Source: Aquincolibacterium sp041674705
Lineage (GTDB): Bacteria > Omnitrophota > Omnitrophia > Omnitrophales > Aquincolibacteriaceae
Assembly: GCA_041674705.1 (NCBI GenBank)
Contig: JBAYVF010000001.1
Span: 1-64,000, forward strand
Direction: 5' to 3'
DNA length: 64,000 nt
The position numbers and the translations under genes were made by a program. A model generated the notes under the pieces. The model ran no database searches. It was not told the origin of the DNA and was given only the letters and a program-made list of their open reading frames with translations. Within the stretch, counting starts at the first letter, position 1, and the number at the start of each line of letters is the position of its first letter. Below, one piece after another: positions 41,918 through 50,817 of the stretch.

Positions 41918-42301
41918 ATGGGACAAAAAAGATCGATCCTGGTGGTGGATGATGATGTGGATGCCAGTCAAATGGCGAAGATGATCCTCGAGAAAACCGG
42001 ACTTTATGCGGTGAGCGTTTGTAACCGGGGGAGCGAGGCTTTCAAGATCATTCAAAGCACGCGACCCGAACTGGTGCTTCTCGATATCATGATGCCGGAC
42101 GCGGATGGGACGGATATTGCGGACCGGATCAAAAAAGACAAATCGCTTTCGCTCACGCGGGTCGTTTTCATGACGTCGCTTGTTTCCCAAAAAGAGGTTT
42201 CCAAGAATTCCGTGATCGGGGGACATGCCTTCATCTCCAAGCCGATCACCGGTGAAATCCTTCTCCAGAGGGTCAAGGGATTTTTCGAAGTTGGGCATTG
42301 A
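41918..42301 (+). CDS. Single-domain response regulator
   Basis: The 127-residue receiver has VVDDDVDAS, phospho-acceptor Asp in LVLLDIMMPD, Thr in VVFMTS and Lys in FISKPI. AAGGAG precedes ATG 41918; the longer frame to 41726 is part of the promoter region. No output domain is present. TGATAAAAT at about 41871 could be the -10 box. The next gene starts within its last codons. Confidence 0.92.
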   Translation: MGQKRSILVVDDDVDASQMAKMILEKTGLYAVSVCNRGSEAFKIIQSTRPELVLLDIMMPDADGTDIADRIKKDKSLSLTRVVFMTSLVSQKEVSKNSVIGGHAFISKPITGEILLQRVKGFFEVGH

Positions 42302-43295
42302 TCTTAAAAGCACGGAAGCCCGGTTCGCGCTCGAATTGATCCCGTTCAGTGCTGAGCTGGCGCGTCGCGTTCGGGCCGGGACCTCGATCCGCTCCGTGAT
42401 CAAACCGGACCATTCTCCCGTCACACTTGCCGATATGAGCATTCAGGCCCTTGCCGGCGCTCTCCTGGAAAAATATCTTCCCGATGCGGTGCTTGTTGCT
42501 GAAGAAGACGCGGATCATCTGAAGGCTCCGGGAGGCGTCGAAGATCTCGAGAAGGTCACCGCTTATGTTCATTCCTTTTTTCCTCAGGCCACCTCCGGCG
42601 ATATTTGCCGGTGGATCCAGAAAGGGCAGGATAACCCTTCAGGGACTTTTTGGACACTGGATCCGATCGATGGGACCAAAGGTTTTTTGCGTGGCGGTCA
42701 ATATGTGACCGCGCTGGCGTTCATCCAGAACGGAAAAGTAGAATTGGCTGCGATCGGATGTCCGGAGCTGGAACTTCAGGATCACAAAGCGCTTGGCAAA
42801 GGCGTCGGGATCTTTGCGGCCCGCGGGCGGGGATGTTGGGCGGCCTCGCTTGACGGTCTAGAGAAACCTCAGCAGTGGGTCCGTCTGGAAGTTTCCCAAT
42901 GTCAGGAAATAAACAAGGCCCGCGTTCTGGACTCTTTCGATCCGGAACATAAAAACGCGGAAAAGGACCGGTGCATTCGTGAAAGGCTGGGGATACGTTC
43001 GGAACCGATCACTTTGGATAGTATGGCAAAACAGGTTGTGCTGGCTTCCGGCGGCGCGGAGATCTTTTTAAGGACGCTGCCGCGGAAGGATCCCGGCCAC
43101 CGGGAAAAAATATGGGATGTTGCGGCGGGCGCTCTGGCGATCGAGGAAGCGGGCGGCCGCGTGACCGATCTTGAAGGCGGGGAACTTGATTTTGGCTCGG
43201 GGCTTACGCTCGCGCGAAATCCGGGGCTTGTCGCCACGAATGGAATCTTTCACAAAGCTGTCCTCACGGCAATCCAGGAGGCGACAAAATCATGA
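42291..43295 (+). CDS. Inositol monophosphatase-family enzyme (3'(2'),5'-bisphosphate nucleotidase-like)
   Basis: The protein of about 334 residues has the Li-sensitive phosphatase motifs: VAEEDA, WTLDPIDGTKGFLRGGQYVTALAFI (metal ligands D-x-I-D-G-T) and KIWDVAAGALAIEEAGGRVTD. The Hal2-like spacing suggests a 3'-phosphoadenosine 5'-phosphate phosphatase, which serves sulfate assimilation. TTG 42291 with AAGGGA upstream is the most probable start. It overlaps the receiver and the following deaminase by a few bases. Confidence 0.87.
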   Translation: MGIDLKSTEARFALELIPFSAELARRVRAGTSIRSVIKPDHSPVTLADMSIQALAGALLEKYLPDAVLVAEEDADHLKAPGGVEDLEKVTAYVHSFFPQATSGDICRWIQKGQDNPSGTFWTLDPIDGTKGFLRGGQYVTALAFIQNGKVELAAIGCPELELQDHKALGKGVGIFAARGRGCWAASLDGLEKPQQWVRLEVSQCQEINKARVLDSFDPEHKNAEKDRCIRERLGIRSEPITLDSMAKQVVLASGGAEIFLRTLPRKDPGHREKIWDVAAGALAIEEAGGRVTDLEGGELDFGSGLTLARNPGLVATNGIFHKAVLTAIQEATKS

Positions 43296-43774
43296 GATCT
43301 CAACCGAAACGGAAATGGATGGAATGCGCGTTGCGGTCCGCGCACGAGGGGCTCAAAAAATCCGAGGGCGGACCTTTTGGCGCGGCGATCGTGCGTGGGG
43401 GGCAACTTATTGCGGTCGGACATAATACTGTCTTAAAAGAACGCGATGCCACCTGCCATGCCGAGATCAACGCGATCCGCATCGCGTCCCGCAAACTGAA
43501 ACATTTCGTTCTTTCCGATTGTGTGATCTATTCCACGACCGAACCTTGCCCGATGTGTTTTTCCGCGATCCACTGGGCGCGTTTCCGGCAGGTGGTCTTC
43601 GGGACGTCTTTCGAGGACGTGGCGAGGCGGGGCTTCAACGAACTCTATATTTCCAGCCGGAAGATGAAGCGTGACGGCAAAAGCCCTGTCCGGATCAAAT
43701 CCGGTTTTATGAAAAAAGAATGCCGGGCGTTGCTTGCGGAGTGGGATCAAAAAAAAGATAAAAAAGTCTACTGA
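43292..43774 (+). CDS. Nucleoside/guanine deaminase-like CDA protein
   Basis: The 160-residue protein has the zinc-dependent deaminase motifs CHAEINAI and TEPCPMCFSAIHWAR. The C-terminus (GFNELYISSRKM and later EWD) resembles guanine deaminase GuaD more than TadA. It probably converts guanine to xanthine or deaminates a related base. ATG 43292 overlaps the preceding stop, so it is translationally coupled. Confidence 0.88.
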   Translation: MRSQPKRKWMECALRSAHEGLKKSEGGPFGAAIVRGGQLIAVGHNTVLKERDATCHAEINAIRIASRKLKHFVLSDCVIYSTTEPCPMCFSAIHWARFRQVVFGTSFEDVARRGFNELYISSRKMKRDGKSPVRIKSGFMKKECRALLAEWDQKKDKKVY

Positions 43775-43825
43775 AACCCTCGTTCGTTTTTGAGCGTTTT
43801 TTGCTGTTTCTGGTAATTCCGTGAA

Positions 43826-43847
43826 GTGTCGTGTATAATTCCCACGA
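43826..43847 (+). promoter_or_regulatory. Promoter with inverted repeat before the EAL gene
   Basis: TATAAT (43834-43839) lies between GTCGTG and CACGAC arms. A dimeric repressor could bind across the -10 box. GAGGAAAAG then precedes the ATG at 43878. Confidence 0.5.
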
Positions 43848-43877
43848 CTTTTTCAAAAAAACCGTCCCGAGGAAAAG

Positions 43878-44624
43878 ATGGCATTCGATTTTAATTTTTT
43901 CAAAAAACAGCGAGCAGAATTCAAAAACGGCGTCTATTCCGTCTACCAACCGATCGTGGATATCGCGACCGGGGATGTGATCGGGTACGAGGCCCTGTCC
44001 CGGGGCGAGAAGGAAATGCCCGCGGAGATGTTCCGCCGGTCCTATGAAAAAGGGACCGTGATCCCGTTCGATTTCCACTGTCTGGAATCCGCCATCAAAG
44101 TCCTCCCCGAACTGCAAGAAGGCCAATATCTTTTTCTTAACATTGAGCCTCTCACCTTGGAACAAGCCTTTTCGATAGGGAAAGAAGGGGAGGAATTTTT
44201 AAAGGGTCTGAAGGAATACTCCGGCAAGGTCGTTTTTGAATTGACCGAAGGTGTGAAAAAATCGGATTTTGCTTTTATTCAACGCGGTGTGGAATTTATC
44301 AGGGCTTTTGGCTACCGTTTCGCGCTGGATGACATTGATGATATCAGCGTTAAAACCTCCCAACTGGCGTCGCTCAGACCAGATTTTCTGAAGATCGATC
44401 TTCAGCTGGTGCAGGGGATCGCGAGTAATTATCTCAATCAGCAGATCGTCCGTGAGATGGTGCATCTGGGGCGCATGAACGGCTCTGAGATGGTCGCGGA
44501 AGGCGTGGAGCAAAAGTCGGATCTGGAATTCATTCGCAATATGGGGATCCGTTATGGCCAGGGATTCTTTTTCGCCAAGCCCGCCAAGGAACTGATTCTT
44601 TCTCTCCAATTACCGAAAGAATGA
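43878..44624 (+). CDS. EAL-domain c-di-GMP phosphodiesterase
   Basis: The 248-residue protein is a stand-alone EAL domain. YQPIVDIATG, YEALSRG, LFLNIEP, FELTE, ALDDID, FLKIDLQL and AEGVE contain the Glu, Asn, Asp and Lys residues needed for metal and c-di-GMP hydrolysis. No sensory domain or transmembrane segment is present. It faces a PilZ gene in tail-to-tail orientation, so synthesis breakdown and reading of c-di-GMP are encoded together. Confidence 0.93.
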   Translation: MAFDFNFFKKQRAEFKNGVYSVYQPIVDIATGDVIGYEALSRGEKEMPAEMFRRSYEKGTVIPFDFHCLESAIKVLPELQEGQYLFLNIEPLTLEQAFSIGKEGEEFLKGLKEYSGKVVFELTEGVKKSDFAFIQRGVEFIRAFGYRFALDDIDDISVKTSQLASLRPDFLKIDLQLVQGIASNYLNQQIVREMVHLGRMNGSEMVAEGVEQKSDLEFIRNMGIRYGQGFFFAKPAKELILSLQLPKE

Positions 44625-44634
44625 CCGGAAAATT

Positions 44635-45078
44635 CTAAGCGGTCGGCCCCATCGCCTTCGCGAAATTCTCGGCATTGCGGTCGATCCATACCTTCGCGGC
44701 CTCTTCTTCCGAAAAGGGATGTCCTCTGAGGAGCGACATTTTTTCGCGGTATTGACGGATCTGGATGATCTCTTCTGCGAGTTTGGCGCGGAAGGAGCTC
44801 ACGGAATCTTCGAAGCAGACGCCGGTTTTGAACAGGCCGGTCTCCGTGTCTTTTTGGGAGTGCGTGACGTGCGCGTTCATCTTGAAAAGCTGTTTCTCGA
44901 CCGGGATGGATAACTGCAGATGCGTTCCTTCGGGAATGGGTTCAGGCCAAAAGAAAGCCAGCCCCCCCTGCGAAAGATCCTCTGCGCGCGCGTTCTCCGA
45001 GGTGTTACTCTCGACCCGCGTCAGCTGGATCGGAACCTTGATCGGATGCCTGAAGAATTTCCGTTTTTCATTTTCCAT
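44635..45078 (-). CDS. PilZ-domain c-di-GMP receptor
   Basis: The 147-residue protein starts KRKFFRHPIKVP, holding the RxxxR motif, and DLSQGGLAF, the DxSxxG part of PilZ. Both halves of the c-di-GMP site are present. The C-terminal 45 residues form a helical extension. It probably mediates a motility or exopolysaccharide response; the target is unknown. Confidence 0.9.
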   Translation of the reverse strand: MENEKRKFFRHPIKVPIQLTRVESNTSENARAEDLSQGGLAFFWPEPIPEGTHLQLSIPVEKQLFKMNAHVTHSQKDTETGLFKTGVCFEDSVSSFRAKLAEEIIQIRQYREKMSLLRGHPFSEEEAAKVWIDRNAENFAKAMGPTA

Positions 45079-45130
45079 GCGGAGAGTATAACCTATAAAT
45101 TCATTTTTGCTAGGGCAGGGCGATTTTTTG

Positions 45131-45136
45131 TATAAT
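45131..45136 (+). promoter_or_regulatory. -10 box upstream of the AddA-like gene
   Basis: TATAAT at 45131-45136 is followed by a 75-base AT-rich leader to ATG 45212. The -35 region has TTGCTA at about 45107. Confidence 0.5.
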
Positions 45137-45211
45137 GCGCTCGGGAAATGGATTTTATATTTTAATCATAAAATTCTATTAGCAATCAAAATATAGCAAT
45201 AGCGATCAATT

Positions 45212-48200
45212 ATGACCCTCACGGAGTCTCAAAAAAAAGCGGTCCAAGCAAGCGGGAAGAATATGCTGGTGTCGGCGGGAGCCGGGACCGGGAAAACACG
45301 GGTCCTTGTCGAGAGGATCCTTCATCTGCTTCGAACACAAAAAGCCACCCTCACCGAGCTCCTTGTTCTGACCTTTACAGAAAAAGCCGCCAATGAGATC
45401 AAGGCCCGCCTTTCCAGCCGTTTTCGTGAATGGGAGCTGGAACGGCCCCGGCGCGATCTTGAAAAAGCCGCGATCTCAACCTTCCATAGTTTTGCATCCC
45501 GCCTTTTGAAGGAACATCCGATCGAAGCGGGCGTGGATCCCGATTTTCGCGTGATCGAAACGGAGCAATCCGGACTTTTAAAGGACGAAGCGATGAATGA
45601 GACGATCGCAAAACTTTACGAAGAGAAAAGCGAAGCCTTCGAATTCCTTCCGGTTTACGGAGAGCAGGTAGCCCGCGAGGGCATCTTCAAAGTTTTTACC
45701 GCGGCGCGGCACGAAGGGAAAAGCCTTCGCGAGTTCTTCCTGGAAAATGAAAAAAAAGAGCAGGAAGTTTCATCGAAAAGAGAAAAGGAATTGGCTTCCG
45801 AAGCGCAGGCGTTGATCATAAAACTTGAAGAAATCGATGGGAAGGCCTGGGAGCGATTCCGGAAGAACGCCCCATGGGACTGGGAAACATTCCGGGATTT
45901 TAAGGAGTGGAGCGCGCTTTATAAGGGAAAGCGGAAAGCCGGCTGGAAGGAATGGAGGGCGCTTCTGGAAGATCTTGCGGCGCTTCGTTTGGGGCCGCTT
46001 GTCGCGCCCTGGAAGAAAAAATTCGAGCAGATAGCGCTTGCATTCGAGGCCGTCTATACCGCCAAGAAAAAAGAAAATGGATTTTTGGATTTTGACGACC
46101 TGCAGATGAAGGCCGTGGGACTTTTCCGGGGGGAGAAGCCGGCGCTTCAGAAGCTCCGGGAGCGGTATCAACGCGAGTTTAAGTTTATCCTGGTCGACGA
46201 ATTCCAGGATACGAACTTTCTCCAAATGGAGTTCGTCGAACTTCTTTCTTCCGGGAGCAATCTTTTTATGGTGGGGGATTATAAGCAGTCGATCTACGGA
46301 TTCCGCGGCGCGGAGCCCGGGATTTTCCTTGCCAAAGAAAAACTCTACGGAGACGGGACCGAAGGGGAGCGGATCTCCCTCGCCGAAAGCTTCCGGAGCG
46401 AGCCTCCCGTGCTGGATTTTGTGAACGGTTTTTTTAAGACGCTTTGGAACGAGGATCATTTCCCCTTTGAAGCGCTCCTTGCTCACCCTGCGGCGAAAGA
46501 AGGGAATGCTTTTGAAGATTCCGCAGTGGAAGTGCTTGTGACGGAGCTCAAAGAAAAAGAAGATATGCGATGCGCCCGTTTGCGAGAGGCCCGGATGATC
46601 GCCGCGCGGATTTGCGAGCTCCATGAAAAAGAGAAGATCCCTTACGGCGATATCGCGGTGCTTTTCCAGGCCATGACCCTGAGCGGTATTTATGAAGACG
46701 CATTCAAATCCGCCGGAGTGCCTTATTTTATTGTCGCGGGTCGCGGGTTTTATGAGCAGCCTGAGATCCAGGACATGATGAGTTTTCTTTCTCATCTCGA
46801 GCGGCCGCTTGCGGATATTCCCCTGGCCGCAACGCTTCGTTCGCCGCTTTTTCATATTACGGACGACACGCTCTTCTGGCTGTCGCGTCACGCGAAGGCA
46901 AAAAATGAAAATGCGCCTCTTTTCCATGCCGTGAAATCCTTCAAACTTATCCAGGAGATTTCTCAAGAGCAAAAGACGCGGCTTGAGGCTTTTTTGAAAC
47001 TTACGCGCGCCTTGGGAGAACTCAAGGAGCGGGTCCCGCTTTCGGAACTGATCGATACCATGCTTGAGGGGACGGGTTATGAGCTTTCGGTCCTGATGGA
47101 CCCCAAGGGTGTTCGTCGTTACGCAAATCTCAAGAAACTCATCGCGATGGTGAGGGAATACGAGACCTACGAACGCATGTCGCTTGTGTCTTTTCTAAAT
47201 ATTCTAAAACGGCTCAAGGCCCAGGAAGTTCGCGAATCCGAGGCGCAGATCGTGCTGGAGACGAGTGTCGAGGCGGTACGCATGATGAGCGTCCACGCCG
47301 CGAAGGGTTTGGAATTCCCGGTCGTGTTCGTGGCGGATATGGGACATGGGGGAGCGCGTTCGGATTCCAAGGCCGTGATCGCTCACGCCGCAGATGGCTA
47401 CGCTCTGCAGGTGCCCGATGAAACAGAACACGAGATGCAAAGGCCTTATTTTTTTCAATGGGTGGACGAGGAGATCGCCAAGCGCGACAACGAGGAATGG
47501 AAGAGGCTTTTTTATGTGGCGGTGACGCGCGCGAAGTCGCGGCTTTTTTTGAGCGGGGTCCATAAAAAGAAAAAAGAAGAAAAGGAACATTTCCGCGACA
47601 TGGCCTCCTGGATGGACTGGGCCATGGCGATCTGCGACGACGGGGTGTCCAAGCTCCGCGAGCGTGCTGGGGGCAGTGAGTTCCCGGCCTGCGAAGGGTT
47701 ATCCGTCAAAATGACTTGCGATGCGGAAGGGCCAACAGTGTCCGGCAAAGGACCGAAGGAAAATTTTCGCGAAAGAATGGAGGCTGGCATAAAAAGCATA
47801 AAGTGGAATGACGGTTTTCCGGAAAATCCCGAGGTGCAAGCCCCGAATCCCGCGCCCCCGCGCAGCATCGATCTTCCGGTCTCGGCGTATGTTCTTTTCC
47901 AGAAAAGTCCCGAGGAATTCTGGCGCACGTATCAGATCGGATGGTCACTTGGAGAGAGAGAGTGGGCCGGGGAAGAAACAATCTTTCATGAGGATGATTT
48001 TTCTGCCGCGGATTTTGGAACCGCGATGCACGGGTTTTTTGAGCATCTGGATTTCGGGAAGCCGGAGCGCTTTTTGGAACCGGAGGCGCTCGAACGTATC
48101 TTCGGGCGTTTCGGCAAGGAGGCCGTCAGTGATGCCCGGAAGATCATCCGGGAATTCATGGGGCAGCCCGTCTTTCAGCAGTTAAAGAAGGCCAAACAGA

Positions 48201-48673
48201 TCAAACGCGAGATCGATTTTGTCCTGAACGAGCGTCGCGGACTCATTCACGGCAAGATCGATATCTTGTTCGAGGACGAAAAAGGCCAGTGGCATATCCT
48301 GGATTACAAGACTGCGGCGGGGGATGAGGCGGCGGCGCGTAAGAGCGCCTACGATCTGCAACTCGAGATCTATGCGCTCGCGGCTGACAGGATCCTGAAA
48401 CTCCCGGTCCGTTCTGCTATTATTTACTACCTCAAGAATCAGAAAGCCGTGGCGATCCCAATACCAATCAATCGAAGCGCAGCTGAGATTGGGGCCGTCC
48501 CGACTGCCATCATTCAAAAGAAAATAAAAGTCGGGATGGTTTCTTTTTCTGCGGAAAAGCCCGCAGCTTTTTTCGATAGCCTCGAGAAAAAAATCTGCGC
48601 GCTGCAGCAGAAGATCCTCGATTACTCGAATGAACGCATGGCCGGGGAATGCGACTTAAAGGAAGGATTATGA
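45212..48673 (+). CDS. AddA-like UvrD helicase-nuclease
   Basis: The 1153-residue protein has UvrD motifs: SAGAGTGKT (Walker A), LTFTEKAANE, FILVDEFQDTN (Walker B), GDYKQSIYGFRG, MSVHAAKGLEFPVVF and YVAVTRAK. A C-terminal PD-(D/E)XK nuclease follows, with GKIDILFE and HILDYKTA. This is the AddA/RecB architecture that resects double-strand ends. No addB is adjacent in the window. Residues about 1082-1109, after the nuclease motifs, are encoded by the 84-bp palindromic element at 48456-48539. The gene ends in an ATGA overlap with the HAD phosphatase. Confidence 0.92.
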   Translation: MTLTESQKKAVQASGKNMLVSAGAGTGKTRVLVERILHLLRTQKATLTELLVLTFTEKAANEIKARLSSRFREWELERPRRDLEKAAISTFHSFASRLLKEHPIEAGVDPDFRVIETEQSGLLKDEAMNETIAKLYEEKSEAFEFLPVYGEQVAREGIFKVFTAARHEGKSLREFFLENEKKEQEVSSKREKELASEAQALIIKLEEIDGKAWERFRKNAPWDWETFRDFKEWSALYKGKRKAGWKEWRALLEDLAALRLGPLVAPWKKKFEQIALAFEAVYTAKKKENGFLDFDDLQMKAVGLFRGEKPALQKLRERYQREFKFILVDEFQDTNFLQMEFVELLSSGSNLFMVGDYKQSIYGFRGAEPGIFLAKEKLYGDGTEGERISLAESFRSEPPVLDFVNGFFKTLWNEDHFPFEALLAHPAAKEGNAFEDSAVEVLVTELKEKEDMRCARLREARMIAARICELHEKEKIPYGDIAVLFQAMTLSGIYEDAFKSAGVPYFIVAGRGFYEQPEIQDMMSFLSHLERPLADIPLAATLRSPLFHITDDTLFWLSRHAKAKNENAPLFHAVKSFKLIQEISQEQKTRLEAFLKLTRALGELKERVPLSELIDTMLEGTGYELSVLMDPKGVRRYANLKKLIAMVREYETYERMSLVSFLNILKRLKAQEVRESEAQIVLETSVEAVRMMSVHAAKGLEFPVVFVADMGHGGARSDSKAVIAHAADGYALQVPDETEHEMQRPYFFQWVDEEIAKRDNEEWKRLFYVAVTRAKSRLFLSGVHKKKKEEKEHFRDMASWMDWAMAICDDGVSKLRERAGGSEFPACEGLSVKMTCDAEGPTVSGKGPKENFRERMEAGIKSIKWNDGFPENPEVQAPNPAPPRSIDLPVSAYVLFQKSPEEFWRTYQIGWSLGEREWAGEETIFHEDDFSAADFGTAMHGFFEHLDFGKPERFLEPEALERIFGRFGKEAVSDARKIIREFMGQPVFQQLKKAKQIKREIDFVLNERRGLIHGKIDILFEDEKGQWHILDYKTAAGDEAAARKSAYDLQLEIYALAADRILKLPVRSAIIYYLKNQKAVAIPIPINRSAAEIGAVPTAIIQKKIKVGMVSFSAEKPAAFFDSLEKKICALQQKILDYSNERMAGECDLKEGL
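48456..48539 (+). repeat. 84-bp double-hairpin element (family A) in the helicase gene
   Basis: It is nearly identical in the first half to the copy at 35263. Hairpin 2 uses TCCCGACT (48498-48505)/AGTCGGGA (48529-48536), where the other copy has TCCCGGCT/AGCCGGGA; both strands of one base pair changed together. The reading frame is the same in both hosts. Confidence 0.88.
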
Positions 48674-49320
48674 AGAAGCTTATTCTTTACGATCTCGACG
48701 GAACGATCGTCGATACGCGCCAGGATATTATCAAGAGCGTCCGGTACGCGCTGGAAACGCTCAAAGGGCCGGAGCTGACCGATGATGAGATCAAGGATTG
48801 CGTCGGGACCGGATTGCATGCGCTGATCAAGCAGGTCTTCCGCACGGAGGATGAAAAACTCGCGGATCGGGGCTCGAAGCTTTACCGGGAGCATTACAAA
48901 AAGCACATGCTCGACCACACGCATCTTTACACCGGCGCGCGCGAATTTCTCGAATATTTCAAGGACCGCAAGCAGGCGGTCATCACCAATAAGCCGAATC
49001 CCTTTTCCTCTCAGATCCTGGAGGCGCTCGGTGTGGCGCATTATTTCATCGCGATACTCGCCGGAGATAACGGCCTGCCGTTCAAGCCCGACCCGGCAGC
49101 GATCCATCACTTAATGGAAGCGACAGGCGCCACGGAGGAAGAAACGCTTTTTGTCGGAGACAGCCCGATCGATATTCAAGCGGCGAGGAATGCGGGGGTG
49201 GAAGTCGTGACGCTCTCGCACGGGTTCGCAAGCGAAGCGACGCTGCGCGAAGCGAAGCCCGATCACATCGTTCACAACTTCGATGAACTTTTGCGGTTAG
49301 CTCAAGAAAAAGGATGGTAA
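48670..49320 (+). CDS. HAD phosphatase (phosphoglycolate phosphatase-like)
   Basis: The 216-residue HAD enzyme has the nucleophile Asp in DLDGTIVDT, Lys in NKPNPF and FKPDP, and FVGDSPIDIQAARNAG for the metal-binding acids. The cap is a small helical C1 type, as in Gph. ATG 48670 overlaps the helicase stop. The likely role is removal of 2-phosphoglycolate formed when damaged DNA ends are processed, consistent with its partner gene; this is inference. Confidence 0.92.
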   Translation: MKKLILYDLDGTIVDTRQDIIKSVRYALETLKGPELTDDEIKDCVGTGLHALIKQVFRTEDEKLADRGSKLYREHYKKHMLDHTHLYTGAREFLEYFKDRKQAVITNKPNPFSSQILEALGVAHYFIAILAGDNGLPFKPDPAAIHHLMEATGATEEETLFVGDSPIDIQAARNAGVEVVTLSHGFASEATLREAKPDHIVHNFDELLRLAQEKGW

Positions 49321-49326
49321 AATTTT

Positions 49327-50199
49327 ATGAAAGAAGATAGTGTACCCGCCATGAACCCCACCATTTCTCAGCCCATTCCCGGAGCGATCGCTCTCGGGGA
49401 CCTTGTCCTCGTGTATTTCGATGACGAACGCACGTACATGATCGACGTCACACCGGGAAAACGCGTTTCCATCCATTGTGGGAAGCCGCTTTCGGTGGAC
49501 GAGTGGATCGGCCAGCCGTTCGGCAAGAAGATCATTTGCGAGCACGGGTTTTGTTATCTCCTGAAACCCACGATGGAAGACCTTATGATGAAGGCCTCCC
49601 GCGAAAGCGGCATCATTTATCCAAAAGATGCGGCCCTTCTCATCATGAAAGCCGGCATTCACAGCGGTTCCAAAGTCATGGAGATCGGCACCGGTTCTGG
49701 ATCGCTCACGATGGCGCTCGCGCAAGCCGTCGCGCCGAACGGACATGTCTTCTCGTATGACCGGCGTGAAGATCTTCCGAAGAATGCCTACAAGAATATC
49801 CAACGCGCCGGGCTTAGCAACTTCGTTACGTTCTGTCAGCGGCAAGCGATGGATGCTTTTTCCGAAAAAGATTTCGATGCCGTAACGCTCGACATCCCGC
49901 AACCGTGGGAAGAGGTCGCGGTTGTGAAGCAAGCCTTGAAGCCCGGGGGTCGCTTGGTGAGCTTGAATCCCACTTTCAATCAAATCGAGAAAATGGCCGA
50001 AGCGCTTCGCGAGCAAGGCTTTATTCTCGTGGAAGCCCGGGAACTTTTGGAGCGTGAGATCCTTGCGCGCGCCGGAAAAACGCGGCCCGTGCAGCGCATG
50101 ATCGGGCACACGGAATTCATGCTCTTTGCGGTGCGTCCCGCGGATGAAACGTCTCACGATTTGCCGTTGATTTCAGAAGGGCCTTCTGATACACTTTGA
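49327..50199 (+). CDS. trmI: tRNA (adenine-58-N1)-methyltransferase
   Basis: The 290-residue protein has an N-terminal beta domain and a Rossmann SAM-binding domain with GIIYPKDAALLIMKAGI, VMEIGTGSGSLTMALA and TLDIPQPWEEV, typical of TrmI/Gcd14. It methylates A58 in the T-loop. AAAGGATGG precedes the ATG at 49327; an internal Met at 49351 is a possible alternative. It forms a run with the HAD gene. Confidence 0.93.
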   Translation: MKEDSVPAMNPTISQPIPGAIALGDLVLVYFDDERTYMIDVTPGKRVSIHCGKPLSVDEWIGQPFGKKIICEHGFCYLLKPTMEDLMMKASRESGIIYPKDAALLIMKAGIHSGSKVMEIGTGSGSLTMALAQAVAPNGHVFSYDRREDLPKNAYKNIQRAGLSNFVTFCQRQAMDAFSEKDFDAVTLDIPQPWEEVAVVKQALKPGGRLVSLNPTFNQIEKMAEALREQGFILVEARELLEREILARAGKTRPVQRMIGHTEFMLFAVRPADETSHDLPLISEGPSDTL

Positions 50200-50254
50200 C
50201 CCTGCGAACGGAATTATTTTTCTAACCAACGCATAGACCTACAGGAGAAAAACG

Positions 50255-50722
50255 ATGGGAAAAGCTACACGTTTGACAATGTTGATGTTGATGATCGGCT
50301 TGATCGCTTTGAGTGGTTGCGCTTCAAGAAAAACCGGGAAGAAAGTGGATACGATGCAAGCGCAGATCAATGCTATGACCGATGAGCTCGTGCGTTTGGA
50401 TCAGTCGCTCCAGGATACCCGCGCAGCGCTTCAGACCCAAGAGGGTGGCGGCGTTTCGGGATCTGGTTCCGTTTCTTCAGGTGAAGGCGCCATGGTCGGT
50501 GGGATGTATCGCACGCCGTCCGGTTTTGAGATTCCTTCCGTGAACATCCAGAAGGCCCTCAAGAAAGCCGGTTATTACAACGGCGCGATTGACGGCAAGG
50601 TCGGTCCGGGAACCCGTGATGCGATCGCTGCTTTTCAAAAGGATAACGGACTTACCGCCGACGGCGTTTGCGGTCGCGGGACTTGGGCCAAGCTCAAGAG
50701 TTATCTCGAAGCCATTAAGTAA
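50255..50722 (+). CDS. Lipoprotein with peptidoglycan-binding domain
   Basis: The 155-residue protein has a lipoprotein signal peptide with lipobox LSGC (Cys at about 22), a coiled coil (about 32-65), a Gly/Ser-rich linker and a PG_binding_1 domain (about 95-150: VNIQKALKKAGYYNGAIDGKVGPGTRDAI). It should anchor the outer membrane or inner membrane to the wall. CAGGAGAA precedes the ATG. A strong terminator follows. Confidence 0.93.
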   Translation: MGKATRLTMLMLMIGLIALSGCASRKTGKKVDTMQAQINAMTDELVRLDQSLQDTRAALQTQEGGGVSGSGSVSSGEGAMVGGMYRTPSGFEIPSVNIQKALKKAGYYNGAIDGKVGPGTRDAIAAFQKDNGLTADGVCGRGTWAKLKSYLEAIK

Positions 50723-50745
50723 GCTGTAAGGATTTAAAGCTCTTC

Positions 50746-50789
50746 AAAAAGGAACAGTGCCGCGTTGCGGTACTGTTCCTTTTGTTTTT
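50746..50789 (+). terminator. Rho-independent terminator
   Basis: GGAACAGTGCCGC and GCGGTACTGTTCC make a 13-bp stem with one G-U pair and a GTT loop, then TTTTGTTTTT. Confidence 0.9.
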
Positions 50790-50817
50790 GATGCTTCCTT
50801 GTTACAATACACGCCTT

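Noticed and set aside
45770..46972. 400-codon minus-strand frame inside the AddA-like gene
   Set aside because: Lies opposite UvrD motifs; composition is that of a shadow frame.
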